Below are positions 5,651 through 12,834 of a stretch of DNA of 13,702 nt, one piece after another; position 1 is the stretch's first letter, and each line of letters begins with the position of its first letter. The DNA is from Actinomycetota bacterium (GTDB taxonomy: Bacteria > Actinomycetota > UBA4738), in the NCBI GenBank assembly GCA_005888465.1, contig VAYJ01000020.1, forward strand, positions 1-13,702, in the 5' to 3' direction. A program made the translations under genes and the position numbers. The notes beneath the pieces were generated by a model that worked only from the letters and a program-made list of their open reading frames with translations, ran no database searches and had not been told where the DNA came from.

Positions 5651-6769
5651 GTGCACCTGTTCGACGATCGAACCCACTCCGTGCGCGATCTCGCCGTCAC
5701 CCCGCGGATGACGATCTACGTCTGCGGGATCACTCCCTACGACGCCGCGCACCTCGGCCATGCCTTCACCTACACCCACTTCGACGTCCTGGTCCGGCTG
5801 CTCCGTCACGCCGGCGCCGAGGTCCTGCACGCGCAGAACATCACCGACGTCGACGACGACATCCTGCGCGTCGCGAAGGAGCGTGGCGAGGATTACCTGG
5901 AGCTCGGCAACCGGGAGGTGGCCGGGTTCGTCGAGCAGATGCGCACGATCGGGAACGAACCGCCGACGTTCTCACCCCGCGCCACCGAGTTCGTCCCGCA
6001 GATGATCGAGGAGGTGCGGAACCTGCTCACGGTCGGCCACGCGTATGAGCGGAGCGGCACCGTGTACTTCCGCATCGCCTCCGACCCCGACTACGGATCG
6101 CTCTCGGGGCTCACGCGTGAGCAGATGCTCCCGCTCGCCGAGGAGCGCGGCGGCCACCCCGAGGATGCGAACAAGGACGACCCGCTCGACTTCGTCCTGT
6201 GGCAACGCTCGGTCGAGGGCGAGCCCTGGTGGGAGAGCCCGTGGGGGCGCGGCCGGCCCGGTTGGCACATCGAGTGCTCGACCATGTCGCAGAGCCTCCT
6301 CGGGCAGCCGCTCGACATCCACGGGGGCGGAACGGACCTGATCTACCCGCACCACGAATCCGAGACCGCGCAGGCGGAGTGCGGGCATCCGACCGATACA
6401 CCGTTCGTGCGGCGATGGATGCACACGGGCACCGTGTACATGGCCGGCGAGAAGATGAGCAAGTCGCTCGGGAACCTCACGTTCGTGCGCGACCTCCTGG
6501 CGCGACATGGCCCCATGGCCATCCGCGAGTTCCTTCTCCGCCACCACTACCGTGAGGACTGGGAGTTCGACGAAGCCGCGCTCGACCTCGTCGCGGACCC
6601 AGGCGAGGGTCCGGCAAGTCGGGAGGCGTTCCTCGGGGCGCTCGAGGACGACCTGAACACGCCGGAGGCACTCCGCGTGCTCGACCGGGCGGCGGCGCTC
6701 GGTGACGTGGCCCTCCGCGACGAGTGCCGGGACCTCCTCGGCCTGAGCGAGGTACGCTCCGCGCCATGA
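5651..6769 (+). CDS. mshC: MshC-type cysteine ligase (CysRS-like, short)
   Basis: A 372-residue class I synthetase fold. Motifs in order are YVCGITPYD (Cys25), HLGH (34-37), QNITDVDDDI (62-71), GRPGWHIECS (Cys209), PHHE (His234/235) and KMSKS (268-272). Cys25, Cys209 and a His of PHHE fit the catalytic zinc site. Two features favour MshC, which joins cysteine to GlcN-inositol in mycothiol synthesis, over cysteinyl-tRNA synthetase. It reads CGITPYD instead of CGPTVYD. It also ends about 100 residues after KMSKS, too soon for the full tRNA-binding C-terminus of a roughly 460-residue CysS. The ERGGHPEDANKDDPLD stretch is also MshC-like, whereas DFVLWQ is closer to CysS. The start is GTG 5651 because homology begins there and a -10 box precedes it. 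The stop overlaps the oxidase start (ATGA). A specialised short CysS-like enzyme remains possible. Confidence 0.8.
   Translation: MHLFDDRTHSVRDLAVTPRMTIYVCGITPYDAAHLGHAFTYTHFDVLVRLLRHAGAEVLHAQNITDVDDDILRVAKERGEDYLELGNREVAGFVEQMRTIGNEPPTFSPRATEFVPQMIEEVRNLLTVGHAYERSGTVYFRIASDPDYGSLSGLTREQMLPLAEERGGHPEDANKDDPLDFVLWQRSVEGEPWWESPWGRGRPGWHIECSTMSQSLLGQPLDIHGGGTDLIYPHHESETAQAECGHPTDTPFVRRWMHTGTVYMAGEKMSKSLGNLTFVRDLLARHGPMAIREFLLRHHYREDWEFDEAALDLVADPGEGPASREAFLGALEDDLNTPEALRVLDRAAALGDVALRDECRDLLGLSEVRSAP
6753..6758 (+). promoter_or_regulatory. Putative -10 box of the FAD oxidase gene (leaderless type)
   Basis: TACGCT is followed by seven bases (CCGCGCC) and then the ATG at 6766. It lies inside the last codons of the cysteine ligase gene. 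It has the same spacing as the ligase's own box, so the oxidase may have its own promoter as well as read-through. The overlap with coding sequence lowers confidence. Confidence 0.42.
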
Positions 6770-8098
6770 CGGAAGCGGTCGCGCTGGACCCCGCTGCGTT
6801 CGGCGAGCTGGAGCAGGGGTTCCGAGGGACGCTCGTTCGTCCCGGCGACCCGACCTACGACGAGCACCGTCGGGTTTGGAACGGCTCGATCGACCGCTAC
6901 CCGGCACTCATCGCACGATGCGCCGGGGCCGCCGATGTCATCGCCGCCGTCCGATTCGGGAGGGCGACCGGCCTGCTCGTCGCCGTACGGGGCGGTGGCC
7001 ACAGCTTCCCGGGTCAGTCCACGTGCGACGGCGGACTGGTGATCGACCTCGGCATGATGCGCGGGATCCGCGTCGACCCGCAGGCGCGGACGGCACGTGC
7101 GCAGGCCGGCGTCCTGCTGGGCGAGCTCGACCGGGAGACGCAGGCGTTCGGCCTGGCCGTTCCCGCCGGCATCGTGACCCACACGGGACTCGCCGGCCTC
7201 ACGCTGGGCGGCGGGATCGGCTGGCTGATGCGCAAGTACGGCCTCACGATCGACCAGCTGCTGTCCGTCGACATGGTGACCGCCGACGGCGAGTTCGTGC
7301 GCGCGAGCCACGACGAGAACGCCGAGCTCTTCTGGGGCGTGCGCGGCGCGGGCGGCAACTTCGGCATCGTGACGGAGTTCGAGTTCCGGCTGAACCCCGT
7401 CGGGCCGTTCGTGATGGCGGGCCCGGTGTTCTGGCCGATGGAGGAGTCGCCGAAGGTCCTGCGCTTCTACCGCGAGTGGATCGCCGACGCGCCGGACGAG
7501 CTCACGACGATCGTGGTGCACCGGCACGCGCCCGCCCTGCCGATCATCCCGCGCGGCCTGATCGGCAAGCCCGTCGTGGCGGTCGCGGCATGTTACGCGG
7601 GGCCGGTCGAGGACGCCGAGCGGGTCCTGAAGCCACTCAAGGACTATGGCCCTCCGGTGCTCGACCTCTGCCAGCCGACGCGCTTCGTCGCTCACCAGGC
7701 GCTGTTCGACCCCTCGTTCCCGGCCGGGCACTGGTACTACTTCCGCTCCGCGGACCTGGGCGAGCTCTCCGACGATGCCATCGACATCGTCGCCGACCAC
7801 GCGGGTCGGCGAGGACGAGACCGCCTTCAACGGCCGAACGAGCGGCTTCACGATCAACGTGAACGCCACGACCGCCACCGCGGAGGGGTTCGACGAGGAG
7901 CGCGAGTGGTCCCGGGGGCTCTGGTCAGCGCTGGAGCCCTACCACACCGGCGTGTACGTGAACTTCCTCATGGACGAAGGCGAGGAGCGCATCCGCCAGG
8001 CCTACGGGCCGGCCCGCTACGACCGGTTGAAGGCGCTCAAGAGGCGCTACGACCCCGACAACTTCTTCCACCTGAACCAGAACATCCCGGCCGACTGA
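6766..8098 (+). pseudogene. FAD-linked oxidase (BBE/GOOX-like), broken by internal deletion and frameshift
   Basis: The N-terminal 346 residues are a clear FAD-binding oxidase of the berberine-bridge type: AVRGGGHSFPGQS with flavin-linking His79, GLAGLTLGGGIGWLMRKYGL, and VRGAGGNFGIVTEFEF. No cysteine stands before the GGGIG segment, so single covalent flavin attachment is expected. Near 7797-7803 the reading frame moves from frame 1 to frame 2. The C-terminus then resumes as RVGEDETAFNGR, VYVNFLMDEGEERIRQAYGP and YDPDNFFHLNQNIP, stopping at 8098. About 18-20 residues that family members carry between these parts are missing. An uninterrupted read of frame 1 continues to 8136 with a fortuitous near-normal length, but its last 110 residues are nonsense. 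The gene is either decayed or mis-assembled. Its ATG overlaps the cysteine ligase stop. Confidence 0.82.
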
Positions 8099-8133
8099 GG
8101 CCTTTTCCCTGGACCGGAACCGGGGTCCGGGCG

Positions 8134-8139
8134 TAAGGT
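8134..8139 (+). promoter_or_regulatory. Putative -10 box of the UDP-sugar dehydrogenase-like gene (leaderless type)
   Basis: TAAGGT is followed by six bases (TTCGCG) and the ATG at 8146. A TGGACC at 8110-8115, 18 bases upstream, could serve as a -35. No Shine-Dalgarno is present. This box lies in a true intergenic gap (8099-8145), so it is the best supported of the set. Confidence 0.6.
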
Positions 8140-8145
8140 TTCGCG

Positions 8146-9078
8146 ATGGGTTCCCGCACCCACGACCTCGCCGGCGCGCCACTCGTCATCAAGCTGGACG
8201 ATGACGTCCAGACGCTGCACGTCCTCGGCGTCGGTGCTGGCGTCGTTGGCCGCGCGACCGGCCTCGCGCTCCGCGACCTCGGCCACCGCGTGCGCTTCGC
8301 CGACATCGACGACGGCGTCGTCGAGCGGCTGCGCGCGGAGGGCCTCGAGGCAAGCCACATGGCGAACCTCGACCTGGCAGGTGTCGACCTCGTCCTGGTC
8401 TCGGTACAGACGCCCACCTTCGAGGACCACGCCGACCTGCGCTACCTGGAGGCCGCGATCGCCGACATCGGCGAGGCGCTCGGCCGCGCCGCCGCCTCCG
8501 AGCCCGATCGGTATCGGGTCGTGGTCGTGCGAAGCACGATCCCACCGGGAACGACCGAAGACAGACTGATCCCGGCGCTCGAAACGCGGTCGGGCTTGCG
8601 GGCCGGCGAGGACTTCGGCGTGTCGATGACGCCCGAGTATCTGCGGCATTGGAACGCCCAAGCCGACGCCGGCGCTCCACGGGCCAGCGTGGTCGGCGAG
8701 CTCGACGAACGCTCGGGCGACCTGGTGGAGCGCCTGGTCGCGCCGTTCGGGCGCCCCATCCACCGGATGCCCATCCGGGCGGCGGAGTTCCACAAGTACG
8801 TCCACAATCTGGCGAACGCGGCGAAGATCTCGTTCTTCAACGAGCTCCGCGAGGTGGCCACGTCGATCGGGGTCGACGCCGACCGCGTGTTCGGCCTGGT
8901 CACCGAGACCGCGGAGGGACTCTGGAACGCTGCCTACGGGACGCTCGACCTCGGGTCGTTCGAGGGGTGCCTCTCCAAGGACCTGCGCGCGTTCCTCAGC
9001 TGGGCGGCCGAACGGGGCCTCGAGCTGCCCCTCCTCTCCGGCGCCGAGGACACGAACCGCCGATCCGAGCGGGGCTGA
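8146..9078 (+). CDS. UDP-glucose/GDP-mannose dehydrogenase-like protein lacking the C-terminal domain
   Basis: The 310-residue protein matches the first two domains of UDP-sugar 6-dehydrogenases, which oxidise a nucleotide sugar twice with NAD to the uronic acid. Visible signs are the Rossmann motif LGVGAGVVGRATG (about 27-39), SVQTPT, VVVRSTIPPGTTED, MTPEYLRHWNA, EFHKYVHNLANAAKISFFNE (Lys217, Asn221), and the catalytic Cys275 in FEGCLSKDLRAFL. It stops shortly after the central domain (LPLLSGAEDTNRR), where usual family members of about 430 residues go on for another 100-120 residues that help bind UDP. It is therefore either a natural short form or a truncation. The GTG of the membrane glycosyltransferase follows three bases after its stop, so the two probably share a glycan pathway. 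It starts at ATG 8146 behind a -10 box. Confidence 0.87.
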   Translation: MGSRTHDLAGAPLVIKLDDDVQTLHVLGVGAGVVGRATGLALRDLGHRVRFADIDDGVVERLRAEGLEASHMANLDLAGVDLVLVSVQTPTFEDHADLRYLEAAIADIGEALGRAAASEPDRYRVVVVRSTIPPGTTEDRLIPALETRSGLRAGEDFGVSMTPEYLRHWNAQADAGAPRASVVGELDERSGDLVERLVAPFGRPIHRMPIRAAEFHKYVHNLANAAKISFFNELREVATSIGVDADRVFGLVTETAEGLWNAAYGTLDLGSFEGCLSKDLRAFLSWAAERGLELPLLSGAEDTNRRSERG

Positions 9079-9081
9079 CCC

Positions 9082-10341
9082 GTGCGCGTGCTCTTCCTGA
9101 TCGCCTGGTTCGCACCCGCCGCGGTGGCTCTGATGATCGCGCTCGGCGCGCTCATCGCCCATCGCACCCGGACCCGCACGCGGCGAACCCGGCTGCAGGC
9201 CACGATCATGATCGTCCAGATCACCACGATCGGGAACGAGGAGACCGTCAACGAGATCGTCCGCGCGATCCGTTCCTACCGCCTCGACTTCATCAAGCGG
9301 ATCTGGGTCGTCACGGAACCTTGGGCGAAGGCACGGTACGAAGGGGTCGACGAACGCATCGTCGTGCCCGAGGGCTTCCAGTGCCGCGCGCGCTACAAGG
9401 CGCGCGCCCTCGAGTACAGCCGGCGCCTGCGGGCCGCGCGGGGCTTGGACCGCGAGGACGTGAAGATCGTGTTCCTCGACGACGACAGCCTGCCGACGAA
9501 GCGCTACCTGCAGAAGGCCTTCGAATCCGACGCCGACGTGTGCGAGGGCATCACGGCCCCGCGCCGCGGCTACGGCCGGCTGCTCTCGCACATGGACGAC
9601 CTGCGCACGATGAACTGCCTGTTCGCCTGCTCGGTGTTCCAGGGGCTGGGGCACCCCATCCACGTGCACGGCGAGGGCCTGTGCGTCCGCGGGTCGAGCG
9701 AGGCGATCGTCACCTGGGACTTCCCCGTCTTCGCGTCGGAGGACCTCGTCTTCGGGCACTCGGCGCTCCTTCGTGGGATGTCCTGGGGGTTCATCTGGGA
9801 GTACATCCAGATCACCTCGCCGTTTACGTGGCACGACTTCCTGGTCCAGCGGCAGCGGTGGCTGTGGGGGAACATCCATGCCATCCGGCACGTCCTGCCG
9901 CTTCGCACGACGTGGCCGGTGATCCTCAAGTATGCCCAGGGCACGTTCACCTTCGTCGTGTCGAGCCTGGGGATCGCGTTCGCCCTCACGGGCAGGCTGC
10001 ACGCCGTCGCGCGCCTCGCCCCCTGGCTGTACGGATCGCTCGCGCTCTGGCTCGTGACGTTCGCGTTCTGCGGGGCGATCAACGCGGGCGCCTCGCGCGG
10101 ATGGCGTCGCGCGCGAAACCTCCTCTTCGCGCCGCTCCTCGCGTGGGTGACCTCGGCGGTCGCCATCGGCGTCCTCGTGGTGGCGCTCTTCAGGGGCGAC
10201 CCCGGCCGGTTCGAGGTGATCGAGAAGACCGACCCGAAACGGCGTCAGCCGAAGCCGCCCGCGCCGCCGGTTGCGCCCTCGCCCGACGACATCACGGTGG
10301 TGCTGCCGGACGCCGAGAGCCTCCTGGACATCTGGCGCTAG
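9082..10341 (+). CDS. Membrane glycosyltransferase family 2, Egghead-like
   Basis: A 419-residue processive-type GT2 protein. A membrane helix at about 3-26 is followed by a basic stretch. The catalytic region has VFLDDDS (Asp133-135, nucleotide-sugar/metal binding), SED (219-221) as general base region, and QRQRW (256-260) with SPFTWHDFL just before it. Two or three more membrane helices lie at about 275-370. It ends in a Pro/Lys-rich cytoplasmic tail. The combination of DDD, ITSPFTWHDFL and QRQRWLWG resembles the Egghead/BRE-3 group (beta-mannosyltransferases in animals; bacterial members are of unknown specificity). The substrate is not known here. The start is GTG 9082, three bases after the dehydrogenase-like gene, with weak Shine-Dalgarno. 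The protein likely makes or exports a surface glycan together with that gene. Confidence 0.88.
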   Translation: MRVLFLIAWFAPAAVALMIALGALIAHRTRTRTRRTRLQATIMIVQITTIGNEETVNEIVRAIRSYRLDFIKRIWVVTEPWAKARYEGVDERIVVPEGFQCRARYKARALEYSRRLRAARGLDREDVKIVFLDDDSLPTKRYLQKAFESDADVCEGITAPRRGYGRLLSHMDDLRTMNCLFACSVFQGLGHPIHVHGEGLCVRGSSEAIVTWDFPVFASEDLVFGHSALLRGMSWGFIWEYIQITSPFTWHDFLVQRQRWLWGNIHAIRHVLPLRTTWPVILKYAQGTFTFVVSSLGIAFALTGRLHAVARLAPWLYGSLALWLVTFAFCGAINAGASRGWRRARNLLFAPLLAWVTSAVAIGVLVVALFRGDPGRFEVIEKTDPKRRQPKPPAPPVAPSPDDITVVLPDAESLLDIWR

Positions 10342-10349
10342 CCTCACCG

Positions 10350-11458
10350 ATGGCCGAGCGGGTCCTGTCCATGCGGGAGCTGAACCGCGCGATGCTCGCG
10401 CGCCAGTTCCTGCTCGAACGAACGTCGCTCCCCCTGGTCGCGGTGGTCGAGCGGATGGGCGGGCTGCAGACCCAGTACGCGCCGTCCGGCTACCTCGGCC
10501 TGTGGACGCGGTTGCGAACGTTCGCCCGGGCCGATCTCACCCGGGCGATGGAGCGCCATCGCGTCGTCACGGGAACGCTCATGCGTTCGCCGTAGGCGTG
10601 CGCGCCGCGCGACGAGCATGGTGGCTTCGCCTGCACCGGGGACAGCTCCGCGGCGTCGACCTGGAGAAGGTGGCTCGGCGCGTGCGCGGGTATCTCGCCG
10701 ACGGTCCGATCCCTCGGCGGGAGCTGGTCGAGCGCCTCCGGTCGGACGGGGTGCCCGACGCAGGCTGGGGAGGGGTCGGACTCTGGGTCGACCTGTTGCG
10801 GATCCCTCCGTCGGGGACGTGGGAACGGCGAAGCGCCGACCTCTACGGGCTGGCCGAGACATGGCTCGACCTGCCGAGGGCGAGCGAGGCCGAAGGGTTG
10901 GCGCACTTGGCACGCCGTTACCTGGGGGGTTTCGGACCGTCGCCCATCTCGGACATCGCCCGATGGGCGGGCGTCCCGCCCACGGCCATGCGGACGGCGG
11001 TCGAAGGGATGCGGCTGCGTCGGTTCCGCGACGAACGAGGCGCCCAGCTGGTGGACGTGCCGGGCGCGTCGCTCCCGGAGGGCGACGTCGAGGCACCCGT
11101 CCGGTTCCTGCCGACGTGGGACGCGATGCTCCTCGTCCACGCGCGCCGGACGGGTGTCGTTCCCGAGCCCGTCCGCCCGCGCGTCTTCAACACGAAGACG
11201 CCGCAGTCCGTCTCGACCTTCATCGCCGGCGGCGAGGTCGCCGGGACCTGGCGCCACGACGGCGAGCGCGTCGTGGTCGAACCGTTCGCGCCGCTCCCTC
11301 GTTCGATCCGCCGCGAGCTGGACGACGAAGCCGAGCGGCTGGCCGAGCTCTATGCCGAGTCGCCGAGCCTGCTGCACTCCACGCAGCGCGAGGTCCAGGG
11401 CCGCGCCTCGAGGCGCTCGAGCGGGATGGACCGGCCGCACCGGTCGCAGCGCCCGTAG
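10350..11458 (+). pseudogene. AlkZ-like winged-helix DNA glycosylase homologue, broken by internal deletion and frameshift
   Basis: The ATG at 10350 opens a frame with RELNRAMLARQFLLERTSLP and the glutamine motif GGLQTQ (Gln40, Gln42) of the HTH_42/AlkZ family, whose members unhook interstrand crosslinks or bulky alkyl bases. After TGTLMR the frame reaches TAG at 10593. In another frame, from about 10583, the family continues: AFAVGVRAARRAWWLRLHRG, then IPRRELVERL, GFGPSPISDIARWAG, RFLPTWDAMLLVH, TPQSVSTFIAGGEVAGTWR, and RVVVEPFAPLP to a stop at 11458. About 12-13 residues of the conserved segment after LMR are absent, which fits a deletion of 3n+1 bases. The last 30 or so residues go beyond the usual family end and run antisense to the TraR-like zinc finger. 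The gene is either decayed or affected by assembly error. Confidence 0.8.
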
Positions 11459-11694
11459 GTCCCCTCGTCGAGCTTCGCCACCGCGCGGTCGAGCTCCGCG
11501 ATCGAGGCCGCGATCGATCGCGCCGCCGCGGTCGTGTTGATCCGGTCCACCGCCTCGTTCGTCCCGTCGCCGATCCGCTTGCCGAACGAGAGGTTGCCGA
11601 CGGGGTCGGCAGGTCGTTCCGTCAGGCGCGCGAGCTCATCGGTGAGCTGTCGCCGGCGCGCGGCCAAGGTTCGGCGAAGCCGGTCCGGATCCAC
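11350..11694 (-). CDS. TraR/DksA-type C4 zinc-finger protein
   Basis: A 114-residue protein. It has an N-terminal charged helix (DPDRLRRTLAARRRQLTDEL), the GNLSFGKRIGDGTNEAVDRI block, a second helix, then GTYGRCDRCGRSIPLERLEA with Cys83, Cys86, Cys104 and Cys107 forming a C4 zinc finger. DksA-type proteins bind RNA polymerase through the secondary channel. This actinobacterial-like form lacks the exact DxxDxA coiled-coil tip, so a DksA-like effect is uncertain. The GTG start at 11694 lies three bases after the stop of the ion-channel-like gene, suggesting coupling. The 3' end overlaps the convergent AlkZ-like frame by 109 bases. It is the last gene of the amt operon. Confidence 0.88.
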   Translation of the reverse strand: MDPDRLRRTLAARRRQLTDELARLTERPADPVGNLSFGKRIGDGTNEAVDRINTTAAARSIAASIAELDRAVAKLDEGTYGRCDRCGRSIPLERLEARPWTSRCVECSRLGDSA

Positions 11695-11697
11695 CGA

Positions 11698-12831
11698 TCA
11701 GCTCGCGCCCCGCTCGCGGAAGCTGACGGCGACGCCTTCGGGGTGATCGGGGGTGCGGTTGACCACCCGCTTGGTGGAGATCGTGCGGTCGCCCGAGCGC
11801 CGGGGTCCCGACCAGAGCGCCGGGACCGCGTCGATCGACCACGCCAGCCGGTACACGATCGATTCGTAGTTCACGCGCCACCCCTGGAAGTGCGGCCAGG
11901 CCTCGTTCGCAGTTCGCACCATCGGGAACCCGACCGACTGCAGCCGCGCGATGCCCTCGTCGAACTCGGCGCGGGTGATGACTGTGCCGGCGTCCGGGCG
12001 GGGGTCCTCGTCATACGGGATGCCGACGGTCGAGGCGAGCTGGCGGAGGCATCGAAACCCCATGGCCAGGCAGAGGCGTCCTTCGATCGGCAGGTCGTCG
12101 GGCGCCACCGCCGAGTACAGCGCGGCGGAGTCCATCACCGCAAGGAGCGAGATGAGCCACGAAGCCATGGGATGCGGCGAGCGGAACCGGATGAGGATCG
12201 GGTAGCTGGAATGGCTCTCCGCAACGTCGGCCGCCCATCGCTCCCATCGGCGGTAGAAGCTCGGCAGCTCCTCGGTCGTGATGGTGTAACGGCTGCGCGC
12301 GAGGAGCTCCGGACCCCACGCGGGAAGCCCGGCTCGCACCCCGAGCAGCGTCACTTCCGTCTCTCTGCGGTTGAACGCGCCGTAGAGGGTGGGGAGGTAC
12401 GCGATGAGCAGGGCCACCACGATGAGCCCGGTCGCCCCCGCGACGAAGTCGACCGCGGTGGGACCGCCGCCGTGGGTCGACGAGAATCCGAGCGTAAACA
12501 GCGACGAGCCCGATTCGCGCAGCGCCACCCCGAGGTTGCCGGTGGCGGGCCAGAGCATGAGCCCGTACGCCAGCAGGTAGCCCGAGAGCCAAGCCAAGAG
12601 CATCACCAGGAGCTCGATCGGCGCCTGAAAGGCGAGGATCCGGGACCGGAGTTCCATCTTGTGAACCCGCCCCGTGACCGGCGGGAACACGGCGTTCAGG
12701 GCTCGATCGACGGCGTTGAAGAGGTGGCCGGACCGAACGCCCGGCGTCACGAGCGTCTGCAGGACACTCGCGGAGATCGCGAGCGCCAGGATGATCCCGA
12801 CGCCGAGCCCGACGAATCGAATCGCCTCCAC
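11698..12831 (-). CDS. Ion-channel-like membrane protein with large soluble tail
   Basis: A 377-residue protein with three hydrophobic segments near residues 4-28, 68-94 and 127-151. Between the last two is a pore-loop-like stretch, ESGSSLFTLGFSSTHGG (106-122), whose TLGF recalls the TVGYG/TIGFG filter of potassium channels; it then lacks the final Gly of that filter. The remaining 225 residues are soluble, with Trp- and Arg-rich helices (FYRRWERWAADVAES) and no known catalytic motif. I do not recognise a specific characterised family. A potassium or cation channel is the best reading of the pore segment; a non-channel membrane sensor is the alternative. The GTG start follows the amt stop by three bases and the TraR-like gene starts three bases after its stop, so it is fully embedded in an operon. 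Confidence 0.75.
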   Translation of the reverse strand: MEAIRFVGLGVGIILALAISASVLQTLVTPGVRSGHLFNAVDRALNAVFPPVTGRVHKMELRSRILAFQAPIELLVMLLAWLSGYLLAYGLMLWPATGNLGVALRESGSSLFTLGFSSTHGGGPTAVDFVAGATGLIVVALLIAYLPTLYGAFNRRETEVTLLGVRAGLPAWGPELLARSRYTITTEELPSFYRRWERWAADVAESHSSYPILIRFRSPHPMASWLISLLAVMDSAALYSAVAPDDLPIEGRLCLAMGFRCLRQLASTVGIPYDEDPRPDAGTVITRAEFDEGIARLQSVGFPMVRTANEAWPHFQGWRVNYESIVYRLAWSIDAVPALWSGPRRSGDRTISTKRVVNRTPDHPEGVAVSFRERGAS

Positions 12832-12834
12832 GCG

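Noticed and set aside
8111..8128. GGACC...GGTCC inverted repeat as an intrinsic terminator of the oxidase gene
   Set aside because: The stem is only five pairs, with no T-run behind it, and it overlaps the likely -35 region of the next gene.
6766..8136. An intact 456-residue FAD oxidase in a single frame
   Set aside because: Family sequence leaves this frame near 7801; the tail to 8136 has no family similarity while the neighbouring frame has all of it.
10339..10344. TAGCCT as a -10 box for the AlkZ-like gene
   Set aside because: It includes the stop codon of the glycosyltransferase gene and is only five bases from the ATG, closer than the other boxes; chance is likely.
8047..10347. A 766-codon open frame on the minus strand
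   Set aside because: It lies opposite the dehydrogenase-like and glycosyltransferase genes, both with clear family motifs; its composition is low-complexity Arg/Asp/Glu/Val.
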